Assembly: GCA_902825845.1 (NCBI GenBank)
Contig: CADECM010000016.1
Span: forward strand, 24,178-72,291
Length of the DNA: 48,114 nucleotides
Direction of reading: 5' to 3'
From: an uncultured beta proteobacterium
Lineage (GTDB): Bacteria > Pseudomonadota > Gammaproteobacteria > Burkholderiales > SG8-41
The notes below the pieces were generated by a model that was not told where the DNA came from, did no database searches, and was given only the letters and a program-made list of their open reading frames with translations. The position numbers were made by a program, and so were the translations under genes. Position 1 is the first letter of the stretch, and each line of letters starts with the position of its first letter. This document shows positions 16,565-25,534 of this stretch, piece by piece.

Positions 16565-17652
16565 GTTGCCTCTCCCAGTGTGCGCGCCAGGCCGGCCATC
16601 ACTTCGGCCAGGTCGCCGAAGGCGTTGTAGCGGGGCTGGGCGGCGACGCGCAAGGTAATGATAACCTGTTTGAATTTCAGCAGCGGATCATCTGCCCGTG
16701 CCGGCTCTTCGTAGAAGGTATCGAGTCCAAGGCCGCCGAGGTGCCCGCTCGCCAACGCATCGTGCAGCGCCTGGCGCTCGACGATCTCCGCGCGGGAAAT
16801 GTTAATCAGCATGGCGCCACGTTTCATTTGTGCCAATCGCTGGCTGTCTAGAATATGTCGCGATTCCGCTGTCAGCGGCAGCGTGGGACATACCCAGTCG
16901 CTTTGCCCGAGCAGTTCTTCCAGCGGGCGGTACTCGGCGTGCCATTCGCGCTCGACCGATTCCGGCAGGCGGCTGCGCTGGTAATACAGTGTCTTCATGC
17001 CGAAAGCGTGCGCGCGCAGCGCCAATTCGCGGCCGATTTCACCCATGCCGATGACACCCATGGTGCTGCCGCACAGGTTGCGCATGCCGCCGATGCGCGC
17101 CCAGTTGGAATTCGAGGTGTGGCGGCGGTCGAAGTGCCGCGGCTGAAAGCCCGCGCCCCGCAGCTGATCCATGCTCAGCAGGTTGGCAGACTGATGCAGT
17201 TTTTTCGCCAGCATGATCATCAGCCCGAACGCGTATTCTGCACACCCCGTGTTGGCGCGGCGTCGCACCGTCAGGATACGAATGCCGCGTGCGGCACAGG
17301 CGGCGGTATCGATATTGCGCAGCACGGTGCCGTACTTCTGCACCACCCGCAGGCAATCCGCCACCGCCAGTTCTGCCTCACCCATCTGCAGCGATTCGGT
17401 AACCACAGCATGTGCGCCCGGCAGCGCGGCACGCAATTCCTCCGGCGTGGACACCCGCCGCACCTCTGCGGGAAACAGGCCCGGCGCCTGTGCGCGCGCC
17501 TGCGCCAGCCAACCCGGGTAATCGGCAATGTCATGCGCCACGAAATCCGCTATCGCGGCATCGCGCTGAGGATCGGCACGGGCATCGAGGAACGCCTGCA
17601 GCAGACGCGGAAAGGGATCGTCCTCAACCACCAATACCGGATTCTTGATCAT
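16561..17652 (-). CDS. D-isomer-specific 2-hydroxyacid dehydrogenase-family protein
   Basis: This 363-residue protein has the NAD-binding domain of 2-hydroxyacid dehydrogenases: GSTMGVIGMGEIG near 200, then PLTAESRHILD, INISRAEIVE with the substrate-binding arginine, and the glutamate in LDTFYEEPA. The catalytic histidine that normally follows as TPHVAG is missing: the matching segment reads TLRVAA, with Arg335 in its place (codon CGC instead of CAC). The protein may therefore be inactive as a classical dehydrogenase, or may have a changed role. The first 100 residues are more divergent. Its last four bases overlap the dienelactone hydrolase gene. Confidence 0.88.
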   Translation of the reverse strand: MIKNPVLVVEDDPFPRLLQAFLDARADPQRDAAIADFVAHDIADYPGWLAQARAQAPGLFPAEVRRVSTPEELRAALPGAHAVVTESLQMGEAELAVADCLRVVQKYGTVLRNIDTAACAARGIRILTVRRRANTGCAEYAFGLMIMLAKKLHQSANLLSMDQLRGAGFQPRHFDRRHTSNSNWARIGGMRNLCGSTMGVIGMGEIGRELALRAHAFGMKTLYYQRSRLPESVEREWHAEYRPLEELLGQSDWVCPTLPLTAESRHILDSQRLAQMKRGAMLINISRAEIVERQALHDALASGHLGGLGLDTFYEEPARADDPLLKFKQVIITLRVAAQPRYNAFGDLAEVMAGLARTLGEAT

Positions 17653-18137
17653 CGCCTTGTTTGAGCTCCCTCAGGAAACGTTTCATTTCATTCACGCTCG
17701 GCGCCGGCGCCGAACACACAATGCCCTGCAACAGCCGCCCCACGGCACCCGCTGCGCCCGCAACGGCATATTGCCCTGCGCGATCATGACAGGTTGCGCG
17801 ATCGCGGCCCAGCACAGATGCGCGGCGCACGGTAGTCGCGGGCCGGCAAACGCGCCTGTTCCCGCCGGAAATTCAGCTTGCGGCCAAACCGGTGCGAAAG
17901 CGTCGCCCCGGACCGATGTAGTCGGCCATCGTCGCTATTGTCGCGGCAAAGTGTGCCCGGATGTCATCGAGCTCGACCGGATATGCTTGATCAGATTACC
18001 GTGCCGTGGAAGACACTCGCGCCACCGCACGGCTTGCAGCACGTCGGTGAGCGGCGATGTGTCGCGATCAGTGTATAAAGACAGCTTGTTGCGCAATAAG
18101 CGGTTGGGGCACCGACCGCCAAATCAGGAGAAATTAA
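17653..18137. other. 485-bp intergenic stretch
   Basis: This divergent region lies between the 2-hydroxyacid dehydrogenase gene (minus) and the Tat-signal oxidoreductase gene (plus, 18138). Open frames crossing it look like composition artefacts. One minus-strand frame near 17870-18000 gives a short protein-like stretch (PVELDDIRAHFAATIATMADYIGPGRR) ending in a stop, perhaps the tail of a lost gene. I cannot assign it. GTATAAAG near 18072 could be part of a -10 region. Confidence 0.35.
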
Positions 18138-18881
18138 ATGAAATCAGATAGTTATATAAACATCTCGCGGCGCAATCTGCTGCAGGCTGTCGCAGCCGCC
18201 TGCGCGTTGGGCACGCTGCCGCTGAGCACGCGCGCGCAAACGGCCGCAGGTGCAAAAATGAAAATCGGCGTCGTCGGTTCCGGCCGGGTTGGCGGCGCGG
18301 TTGGCGGCGCGTGGGTGAAAGCCGGACATGAGGTCATGTTCTCGTCGCTCAATCTTGAAGAAGACCGGAAACTTGCCGCCAGTCTGGGCGGCGGCGCACG
18401 CGCCGGCACACCGCGCGAGGCCGCTGCGTTTGGCACGGTGCTGCTGATTTCCGTGCCGTATAAAGCGCTGCCCGGCGTGGGCAAGGATCTGGGCGACCTG
18501 CTGAAAGGCAAAATCGTCATCGACACCTGCAACCCGATCGTCGGACGTGACGGCGACATGGCGGTGGCCGCGCGCGAAAAAGGCGCCGGTTTGGCGTCAA
18601 TGGACTATCTGCCGGGCGCGCGCATCGTGCGCGCCTTCAACGCTGTAGGTTACGCCAGAATGGCCGCCGCCGCAGGCCAGAAGGAACGCGCTGGCATGCC
18701 GATCGCGGGCGATGATCGCAACGCCATCGCGGTGGCCTCGGCCCTGATACGCGATGTGGGCTACGAGCCGGTACTGGTGGGCACGCTCGCCGCGATGGGC
18801 AAGCACCTGATACCCGGCACGCCGCTGGCCGGGGAACGCTCGCCGGATGAGGTGAGAAGGGTGGCGGTGACGCTGAAGTAA
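18138..18881 (+). CDS. Tat-signal NADP oxidoreductase, coenzyme F420-dependent type
   Basis: This 247-residue protein has a twin-arginine signal (NISRRNLLQAVAAACALG, residues 8-25, ending near STRAQTAAG) followed by a Rossmann domain starting MKIGVVGSGRVGGAVGGAW at residue 41. The domain resembles the NADPH-dependent F420 reductase/Fno family and related NADP oxidoreductases, with VLLISVPYKALPGVGKDL, GKIVIDTCNP and ARIVRAFNAVGYARM as conserved segments. Export of an NADP-binding protein is unusual, since the periplasm holds little free NADP(H); the cofactor may be loaded before Tat export, or the signal may be a remnant. CAGGAG precedes the start. It is probably monocistronic. Confidence 0.82.
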   Translation: MKSDSYINISRRNLLQAVAAACALGTLPLSTRAQTAAGAKMKIGVVGSGRVGGAVGGAWVKAGHEVMFSSLNLEEDRKLAASLGGGARAGTPREAAAFGTVLLISVPYKALPGVGKDLGDLLKGKIVIDTCNPIVGRDGDMAVAAREKGAGLASMDYLPGARIVRAFNAVGYARMAAAAGQKERAGMPIAGDDRNAIAVASALIRDVGYEPVLVGTLAAMGKHLIPGTPLAGERSPDEVRRVAVTLK

Positions 18882-19003
18882 TGGCGCGGAAGCCCCCCCC
18901 CTGCCACCCGGCCATCGGAAACGTCACCTGGCATGGCGGCCACGGCTTGGGGCTATAATTCGGCAATCGGTTTGCCCGCTGCGAAACTCAAGGGAGACGC
19001 ATC

Positions 19004-19831
19004 ATGAATCAACGCCATATCGAGGTTCATCCACTGACCGGCGCCATGGGGGCGGAAATTCACGGTGTCGACTTGTCGCGGGAAATGGACAGTCAGACCT
19101 TCGGCACCGTGCATCAGGCAGTGCTTGATCACGGAGTGATTTTTTTTCGCGAGCAAACCATCACGCCGGCACAGCAAATGGCCTACGCCAGACGCTGGGG
19201 TAACGTGCATCTGCATCCGCATATGCCGTGCCTTGCAGAGCACCCGGGCATCATCGAAATCGTCAAAAAAGAGGATGACACCATCGTCTTTGGCGCCAAC
19301 TGGCATACCGACCAGATGTTCACGCCCACGCCCGCGCGCTACACCATTCTCTACGCCAAACAGGTACCGCCGGTCGGCGGCGATACCCTGTTTGCCAATC
19401 TTCACCAGGCCTACGACGCGCTGTCTGACGGCATGAAAGCCATGATCGCCAACCTGCGCACGCTGAGCATCTACGATAAGAAGAAAAAACGGCCTGCAGC
19501 GATGACGCCCACCGCGCCGGAAGTCGACCCGGAACCCTATGAGCATCCGCTGGTGCGCCAGCATCCCGAGACCGGGCGCAAATCGCTCTACCTCTGCCAT
19601 ATCGGCATTACGCGCCAGATTGTCGGCATGAGTGAAGACGAAAGCCGGCCGTTGCTCACTTATCTCCTGCAGCACGCGACGCGGCCGGAATTTACCTGCC
19701 GCTTCCGCTGGGACGTCGGCTCATTGGCGATGTGGGACAACCGCCGCGCCCTGCACTATCCGGTGAACGACTATTTCGGCTATCGCCGCGTCATGCATCG
19801 CATCACGATCGAAGGTGAGCGCACGTTCTAG
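19004..19831 (+). CDS. TauD/TfdA-family dioxygenase (third copy)
   Basis: This 275-residue dioxygenase is the most TauD-like of the three here. The iron ligands are His101 and Asp103 in NWHTDQMF, and His251 in LHYPVNDYFGYRR, where the HxxxxDY spacing matches TauD. Arg266 in RVMHRITI would bind 2-oxoglutarate. KQVPPVGGDTLFANLHQAYDALS is a typical core strand-helix. A strong AAGGGAG site precedes the ATG at 19004. It stands alone on the plus strand. Sulfonate or carboxylic acid hydroxylation is likely; the substrate is not known. Confidence 0.93.
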   Translation: MNQRHIEVHPLTGAMGAEIHGVDLSREMDSQTFGTVHQAVLDHGVIFFREQTITPAQQMAYARRWGNVHLHPHMPCLAEHPGIIEIVKKEDDTIVFGANWHTDQMFTPTPARYTILYAKQVPPVGGDTLFANLHQAYDALSDGMKAMIANLRTLSIYDKKKKRPAAMTPTAPEVDPEPYEHPLVRQHPETGRKSLYLCHIGITRQIVGMSEDESRPLLTYLLQHATRPEFTCRFRWDVGSLAMWDNRRALHYPVNDYFGYRRVMHRITIEGERTF

Positions 19832-19875
19832 CGGTGATCGCCCCAGCGCCCCCAGGCGCACTCGGCAATAAACAT

Positions 19876-19897
19876 TAAGTTGTTGTTTTTAATTAGT
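19876..19897 (+). promoter_or_regulatory. AT-rich box E (degenerate candidate operator)
   Basis: This plus-strand element opens TAAGTTGTTGTTTTTAA and matches box D at about 16 of 22 positions, though its second half-site is poor. It follows the third TauD gene by 44 bp. An ATG occurs directly after it at 19902, but the frame closes after about 25 codons, so no intact gene is served in this direction. The assignment is tentative. Confidence 0.3.
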
Positions 19898-20026
19898 TTT
19901 TATGAATTCTGCCTGCCGCTTCGACGCGCAACCGCGTGATGACGCCCGACGCGATCGGCTTGTCCGCACGATTCTGTGATCCGAATCCACCGCGAGGCAC
20001 GCGCGCCGCGCGTTTGCGGTTAATGA

Positions 20027-20950
20027 TTACCCTGCGGGTTTTCCCGCGCGTGCGGCCTTGCCCGCCACTTCTACGCCAGCCCATCCCTCGAACACCTGGA
20101 TCAGCGAAGAGGAATCACGCTTTGCGCCGCCATGATGATAACCGTGGCTCCACAGTTGGCGTGCCATGTTGCCAAGCAGCATCGTGACACCGAGCCTTTC
20201 CGCCTCCTTCATGCACTGGCTCATGTCCTTGTACGTGATCTCCATATTGGAACCGTAATTGAAGCTGCGCGGCAGCACCGAGCGCGGCATCTTGTGCAGC
20301 GTGCAGTTATTGACGCCGGTACTGGCGTTTACCACATCAAGCAGTACGTCGGGATCGAGGCCGGCTTTGGCGCCCAGCACGAACGCTTCGTAGGTAGCCG
20401 CCGTCGCCACGTTCGAGAGTAGATTGTTGATGAGCTTGGCCATCTGTGCCATGCCCGGTTTTTCCCCGAGGTAGAAGGGCCGCCCGAGACAGGGAAGCAA
20501 CCCGCGAATCTCCTCGTACGCGTCACGCGGTCCGGACGAAATAATGGACAACTCGCCGTCGCGCGCGCGCGTGACGCCGCCCGAAATCGGCGAATCCAGC
20601 ACGGTCACGCCGTGATGCTCGAGGTCGTCGCCCAGCGCGCGGATGAACTCCGGGCTGGTGGTCGAACAATCCACCAGAATCCGAATCGATTTACCGCCGG
20701 CAAGCCCATTGTCGCCGAGTGCAACAGCGCGCACAACCTGCGGCGCGGCAAGACAGGTAAACACGATTTGCGCCGCATCAGCCACGGCACGCGGCGAAAC
20801 CGCCGCCTGGCCGCCCACCGCGACCTGTGCCTGCAGGGCCTGCGGCGCAATGTCGTAGACATGCACGGTGTGGCCCGCACCGATAAACCGCCCCGCCATG
20901 GGCCCGCCCATGTGGCCGAGGCCGATAAATCCCAGAACCGGTGCATCCAT
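20027..20950 (-). CDS. NAD(P)-dependent 3-hydroxyisobutyrate dehydrogenase-family oxidoreductase (second copy)
   Basis: This 307-residue beta-hydroxyacid dehydrogenase has GFIGLGHMGGPMAGRF at residues 7-22, DSPISGGVTRARDGEL near 118 and the catalytic lysine in MAQMAKLINNLL near 170. These are the standard landmarks and spacing. GGGAGG lies very close to the ATG at 20950. It differs clearly from the copy at 7239. Downstream there is only a decayed-looking stretch; upstream, 82 bp away on the same strand, lies a TctC binding-protein gene. The pair would be transcribed binding protein first and could form an uptake-plus-oxidation unit for a hydroxyacid. Confidence 0.91.
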   Translation of the reverse strand: MDAPVLGFIGLGHMGGPMAGRFIGAGHTVHVYDIAPQALQAQVAVGGQAAVSPRAVADAAQIVFTCLAAPQVVRAVALGDNGLAGGKSIRILVDCSTTSPEFIRALGDDLEHHGVTVLDSPISGGVTRARDGELSIISSGPRDAYEEIRGLLPCLGRPFYLGEKPGMAQMAKLINNLLSNVATAATYEAFVLGAKAGLDPDVLLDVVNASTGVNNCTLHKMPRSVLPRSFNYGSNMEITYKDMSQCMKEAERLGVTMLLGNMARQLWSHGYHHGGAKRDSSSLIQVFEGWAGVEVAGKAARAGKPAG

Positions 20951-21032
20951 AACCCCTCCCGTGGCTCGCCGTTGTCAGACGCTCGGCTTTGGCCCGCAAT
21001 TGGACCCGCAATGGCGTCCTCAGCAGTGTAGC

Positions 21033-22001
21033 TCAACGAAGCGGGATCTTCAGGTCCTTCACCACCTTCGCCCACTTCGCCCGCTCGCTGCGGATAAATG
21101 CGCCGTATTTTTCGCCGATCAACGGCGTGGCTTCGACACCCTGCGCCGCCAGTTGCTTGTTGGTTTCAGACATTGCCATCGCGTCATTGAGTGCGGTTTG
21201 CAGCCGCTTCAACACGGACTGCGGGACGCCTGCGGGGGTGCACAGGCCCTGCCAGGAAATGACTTCGAAATTCGGCATGCCCGATTCAATCAGCGTTGGC
21301 ACGTCCGGCAGATCGCGCGCACGCTGCTTCGACGACACGGCGAGTGCGCGAAGCGATCCGGCGCGTACCGCCCCGATTATGGATGGCACGGTGGCAAACA
21401 TCGCGCGCACGTGGCCACCCAGCAGGTCCACCACGGCGGGCCCGGCGCCTTTGTAAGCCACATGGACGATGTTGATTCCGGCCTGCGCTTTGAACAATTC
21501 CATGGTGAGCTGCGGCGAAGTGCCGACGCCGGCCGACGCATAATTCAGTTTGCCGGGCTGCGCCTTCGCCAGCGCGATGAATTCGGCGACGGACTTGGCT
21601 GCAAGCGATGGATGCACAACCAGGGTATTGGGATTGCTGCCGATCAGGCCGATCGGCGAAAACGCGGTGTCGGCGTCGTAGCCGGGATTGCGATAGAGCG
21701 CAGGGCTGACCGCAAGCGATGCAATATTGCAGGCGAAGACGGTGTACCCGTCCGCTTCCGCGTGAGCGGCGACAGCCGCGCCAAGCGTTCCACCCGCGCC
21801 TCCCCGGTTGTCGATGACAACCTGCTCACGCAACCCTTCCGTGAGCGCAGCGGCAATAATCCGCGCCACGATATCGGTTGATCCACCCGGCGGGAACGGC
21901 ACGATATAGCGCAACGGCTTTTCCGGAAAACTCGATTGTGCCACGTTGCCGGCTGCCAGTATCGCCAGCCCGGCCACCACCCAGATACGGGATACGTTCA
22001 T
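21033..22001 (-). CDS. TctC/Bug-family periplasmic binding protein 1
   Basis: This 322-residue secreted protein has a signal peptide (MNVSRIWVVAGLAILAAGNVAQS) and the family opening FPEKPLRYIVPFPPGGSTDIVARI. Further marks are VIDNRGGAGGTLGA, ADGYTVF, HVAYKGAGPAVVDLLGGHV and the C-terminal KWAKVVKDLKI. Bug proteins bind di- and tricarboxylates or aromatic acids in a Venus-flytrap cleft and deliver them to TctBA channels. No channel gene is adjacent. I chose ATG 22001, with AGGAGGG upstream, over the longer frame. The downstream hydroxyacid dehydrogenase gene hints that the ligand may be a hydroxy acid. Confidence 0.93.
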   Translation of the reverse strand: MNVSRIWVVAGLAILAAGNVAQSSFPEKPLRYIVPFPPGGSTDIVARIIAAALTEGLREQVVIDNRGGAGGTLGAAVAAHAEADGYTVFACNIASLAVSPALYRNPGYDADTAFSPIGLIGSNPNTLVVHPSLAAKSVAEFIALAKAQPGKLNYASAGVGTSPQLTMELFKAQAGINIVHVAYKGAGPAVVDLLGGHVRAMFATVPSIIGAVRAGSLRALAVSSKQRARDLPDVPTLIESGMPNFEVISWQGLCTPAGVPQSVLKRLQTALNDAMAMSETNKQLAAQGVEATPLIGEKYGAFIRSERAKWAKVVKDLKIPLR

Positions 22002-22502
22002 CGCAAACCCTCCTTTGATTTGGATTATTCGGCAGTTCTCGTCAACACCGCCCTCGTCAAGCGGGCAAGGAACCGGCCACGCACCTTGGCGCAGGTTATT
22101 GACAGTGTGGACTGCACAGGTTCGCGAGCAAACCCGTGTGGGCGCGTAAGCAAATTCACCTGCCACGCATCTGACCGGCGGACGCATCCCTTGCCCGTAT
22201 CCGATGCCCAGGTACGCACGCGCCTTCGGTCGGCATGATTTTGTGTTGCTGTCACGTATCGGCGGCAAAACGCGTTACGTCAGTGCTCTGGCCCATTGCA
22301 TCGCGTCATATACTTGAATAGTATTTCCCGAAAAAATGTCAGTGCCACTCAGGTGCACGAATCAGCTTGTTGATTTCCCCTTCACCGTATTGCCTGACCC
22401 GATTGATTGGCGTCGACCCCATGAACCACCCTATCGATTTCACTGGTATTGCCGGCCGGACAGACATCCGGCGATGTCATTGCCGGCACGAGAAATGGCC
22501 TC
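22002..22502. other. 501-bp divergent intergenic stretch
   Basis: This lies between a TctC gene (minus) and the GT41 gene (plus). No gene, RNA or clear hairpin is visible. A TTG in frame at 22449 could extend the GT41 protein by 18 residues, but those residues are not conserved in character. The stretch presumably carries both promoters. Confidence 0.4.
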
Positions 22503-24833
22503 ATGCCTGAACCCGCCACGCAAGACAGGCTATTTGACGAAGCCCGGCAACATTTTCTCGATGGTGTGTCGGCCATGGCGGCAGAAGATTGGCGCATGGC
22601 CGAGGCTGCCCTGAGGCTGTCCCTGGCCTGTTTGCCTGGGCGGACGTCCACCCTGGTCAACCTGTCCGCAGCGCTGCTGAAACTGGAAAAGCTGGAAGAA
22701 GCCGCCGGAGTAATCGAACAGCTGTTGTCCCTCGATCCGGGCAACGAGGAGGCACGGCTCAATCAGGGCATACTGTTCTTTGAACGCAAGCAGTTCGATC
22801 AGGCGCTGGCGCGATTTGACGCACTGATCGCGGACCATCCGCACAATGCTCACGCCTTTATCAACCGCGCAATCACCCTGGACGCACTGGGCCGAGCCGA
22901 TGCCGCCCTCGCCGATCTCGACCATGCCCTCGCCCTAACTCCGAACAGCGCATTGGCGTATGTCTGCCGCGCGCGTGTTCTGGGCCGGCTGGAGCAATGG
23001 CAGGCGGCGCTGGCGAGTGTCGACAAAGCGCTGCACATCCAGCCGCAGAGCGCGCAGGCGAATCTCGTGAAAGGCAATGTGCTGGCCGCCCTGAAGCAAT
23101 ACGAGCAAGCGCTGGTGAGCCTTGAGAATGCCGCGGCACCAGGCGCCGACAATGCGGAAGCTCATTGCCGCTGCGCAAACATGCTGGCGCGTCTGCATCG
23201 CTGGCCGGCCGCGATCGAGCGCTATACCAAGGCGCTGGGCATCGATTCACGCAGGGTCGACGCCCTGGTGAACCGCGGCGAAGCGCTGGAACAAATCGGC
23301 AACGCCAACGCCGCCGAAGCCGACTACCGGCAGGCCATCGCGATCGATGCCACATATGTTCCGGGACATATTGACCTTGGCAATCTGCAACGCAAAAACA
23401 GGAAACCCGATCTGGCTGTCCAATCCTACCAGACAGCGCATGACATTGATCCCCACACGCCCTTTCTCAAAGGCAGACTGCTGCACGCGAAGATGCTGGC
23501 TTGCGACTGGCGCGGACTGGACGCGCTGCATTCAGCCATTGATCTGGGCGTGCAAGGCGGTGAGAAAGTCGTGGACCCGTTTGCCTATCAGGCGATTGGC
23601 GAATCCGAGGCTCTGCTGGGTGCCTGCGCCCGTATCTTCAGCGATCATTGGTTTCCCGCCCGGTATCAGGGTATTCCGCGGTCACGCAAAAAAGAAAAAA
23701 TACACGTTGGCTATTTGTGCGGTGAATTCCGCGAGCAGGCGACATCGGTGCTGATGGCTCGCGTTTATGAGCTGCACGACAAGGACCGCTTCAGAATCGT
23801 GGCCCTGGACAATGGCTATGACGACGGCAGCGAACTCAGGCGCCGACTGTCGGCGGCATTTGACGAATGGGTCGATATCTCCGGTCTGGGCGACGCACAG
23901 GTGTTTGCCGAAATTCAGCGCCGGGATATCGATATTCTGGTCAACCTCAACGGCTTTTTCGGCCTCGCAAGGCCCGAACTGTTTGCGATGCGGCCATGCC
24001 CGATTCAGGTGAATTACCTGGGTTTTCCCGGCACCATCGGCGCATCCTATATCGACTACCTGCTGGCGGACGAAACCGTGATTCCGCCGCCGAACAGGGA
24101 TTACTATGTCGAGAAGATCATCTATTTACCCCACAGCTATCAGGCCAATGACAATACCCGGGCCATGTCGTCGCGGCACTTTACACGCAGCGAACTGGGG
24201 TTGCCCGACGCAGGATTTGTATTCTGTTGTTTCAACAACAATTACAAGATCACCCCCGACACCTTCGACGGCTGGATGCGCATCCTCAAGCAAGTGCCGG
24301 GAAGCGTGCTATGGCTGTATGAAAACAATCCCGCCGCCTCCCGCAATCTTCGCCACCAGGCGGCACAACGCGGCATCGACGCCGGACGTCTGATTGTTGC
24401 CGAGGATTTGCCCTTGCCCGAACATCTGGCGCGGCACGCGCTGGCCGACCTGTTCCTCGACACCCTGCCCTACAACGCCCACACCACGGCCAGCGACTCC
24501 TTGTGGGCGGGCCTGCCGCTGCTGACCTGCACGGGCAGCAGCTTTCCCGGGCGCGTCGCCAGCAGCTTGCTGAAGGCGATGGGTCTTCCAGAATTGATTA
24601 CGGGCAGTCAGCAGCAATACGAGGACAAAGCGGTTTGGCTGGCGCAACATCCACATGCGTTGCGCGAAATTCGCGAAAAACTGGCCAGGCAGCGGGCGCA
24701 ATCTCCCTTGTTTGATAGCGCGCGGTTTACGCGTCATCTCGAACACGCCTACCGCGTCATGATGGAACGCCACCATGCCGGCCTTGCGCCGCAGGCGTTT
24801 GCGGTGCCCGATAAAGCTGCCGCCAACCGCTAA
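22503..24833 (+). CDS. TPR protein with GT41 (O-GlcNAc transferase/SPINDLY-like) glycosyltransferase domain
   Basis: This 776-residue cytoplasmic protein has about nine tetratricopeptide repeats over residues 10-330 (for example ARFDALIADHPHNAHAFINRAITLDALGRADAAL). They are followed from about 400 by a GT41 domain with KIHVGYLCGEFREQATSVL, ILVNLNGFFGLARPELFAMRPCPIQVNYLGFPGTIG, FCCFNNNYKITPDTFDGWMRIL and LFLDTLPYNAHTTASDSLWAGLPLLT. In O-GlcNAc transferase the first of these segments carries a histidine (GNHP); here the position reads REQA, so that residue is absent. It would transfer a sugar from UDP-sugar to proteins such as adhesins or flagellin; the acceptor is unknown. I chose ATG 22503 over TTG 22449. 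The stop overlaps the convergent SDR stop by 4 bp. Confidence 0.9.
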   Translation: MPEPATQDRLFDEARQHFLDGVSAMAAEDWRMAEAALRLSLACLPGRTSTLVNLSAALLKLEKLEEAAGVIEQLLSLDPGNEEARLNQGILFFERKQFDQALARFDALIADHPHNAHAFINRAITLDALGRADAALADLDHALALTPNSALAYVCRARVLGRLEQWQAALASVDKALHIQPQSAQANLVKGNVLAALKQYEQALVSLENAAAPGADNAEAHCRCANMLARLHRWPAAIERYTKALGIDSRRVDALVNRGEALEQIGNANAAEADYRQAIAIDATYVPGHIDLGNLQRKNRKPDLAVQSYQTAHDIDPHTPFLKGRLLHAKMLACDWRGLDALHSAIDLGVQGGEKVVDPFAYQAIGESEALLGACARIFSDHWFPARYQGIPRSRKKEKIHVGYLCGEFREQATSVLMARVYELHDKDRFRIVALDNGYDDGSELRRRLSAAFDEWVDISGLGDAQVFAEIQRRDIDILVNLNGFFGLARPELFAMRPCPIQVNYLGFPGTIGASYIDYLLADETVIPPPNRDYYVEKIIYLPHSYQANDNTRAMSSRHFTRSELGLPDAGFVFCCFNNNYKITPDTFDGWMRILKQVPGSVLWLYENNPAASRNLRHQAAQRGIDAGRLIVAEDLPLPEHLARHALADLFLDTLPYNAHTTASDSLWAGLPLLTCTGSSFPGRVASSLLKAMGLPELITGSQQQYEDKAVWLAQHPHALREIREKLARQRAQSPLFDSARFTRHLEHAYRVMMERHHAGLAPQAFAVPDKAAANR

Positions 24834-25534
24834 CTGAGCGACGTCACCGGCACTGCGGCGCCGTGCACGGCGCGCGCGGCGTCCGAGGCGAGAAACACGA
24901 TGACATTCGCCAGATCCGCGGGATCAACCCACCTTGCCGGGTCGGCCTTGGGCATGGCCGCGCGATTCTCCGGTGTGTCGATGATCGTCGGCAATACGCA
25001 ATTGACGTTGATGTTCCTGTCCCGCAGCTCCGCCGCCATGGCCTCGGTCATGCGGATCACCGTGCCCTTGGACGCCGTGTAGGCGCCCATCTGCGCCACG
25101 CCCTTTTGCGCGGCAAAGGCGCCGATATTGACGATCTTGCCGCCGCCCGCCGCCAGCAGGTGCGGCACCACGGCGCGCACTGCATGCAGCACGGTTCGCG
25201 TATTGATGTCGAACAGAAAATTCCAGTTCTCGTCCGAGGTTTCGTGCACCGTCTCGCCCATGCGGAATCCGCCGGCGATATTGCACAATACGTCGATGCG
25301 TCCAAAGCGCGACAATGCTGTCTGCGCCATGACTGATGCACCGGGCATCTCCAGCAGATTCGCGGGCGCGAACACGCGCTGTCCGTTCTCCGCGCCGAAT
25401 GCCGCCACCAGACTCTCGCGTTTGAGATCCACCAGAACCAGGTTCGCGCCCAGACCGGCAAACGCAGCAGCCACGGCCTTGCCCAGATTCCCGGCCGCGC
25501 CGGTGACGATGACGGTTTTACCGCTGAAATTCAT
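24830..25534 (-). CDS. short-chain dehydrogenase/reductase (second copy)
   Basis: This 234-residue SDR has VTGAAGNLGKAV at the nucleotide loop near residue 10, CNIAGG, and YTASKGTVI with the catalytic Tyr and Lys. The position of the catalytic serine, 13 residues before Tyr, is alanine (VNIGAFAA). That substitution occurs in one SDR subgroup, so the protein need not be inactive, but its chemistry may differ. CCAGGAG lies before ATG 25534. Its stop overlaps the GT41 stop. No partner gene is adjacent on the same strand. Confidence 0.9.
   Translation of the reverse strand: MNFSGKTVIVTGAAGNLGKAVAAAFAGLGANLVLVDLKRESLVAAFGAENGQRVFAPANLLEMPGASVMAQTALSRFGRIDVLCNIAGGFRMGETVHETSDENWNFLFDINTRTVLHAVRAVVPHLLAAGGGKIVNIGAFAAQKGVAQMGAYTASKGTVIRMTEAMAAELRDRNINVNCVLPTIIDTPENRAAMPKADPARWVDPADLANVIVFLASDAARAVHGAAVPVTSLS

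Noticed and set aside
17645..18151. Plus-strand 168-residue frame between two divergent genes
   Set aside because: It overlaps the start regions of both real genes and is Arg/Cys/His-rich without motifs.
18893..18901. Run of nine C after the Tat oxidoreductase gene as a phase-variation tract
   Set aside because: It lies outside any coding sequence and away from a promoter spacer that I can identify.
19893..20084. Minus-strand 63-residue frame ending after the hydroxyacid dehydrogenase gene
   Set aside because: The tail (GVITRLRVEAAGRIHKN) looks slightly protein-like, but it overlaps the dehydrogenase 3' end in another frame and I recognise no family.
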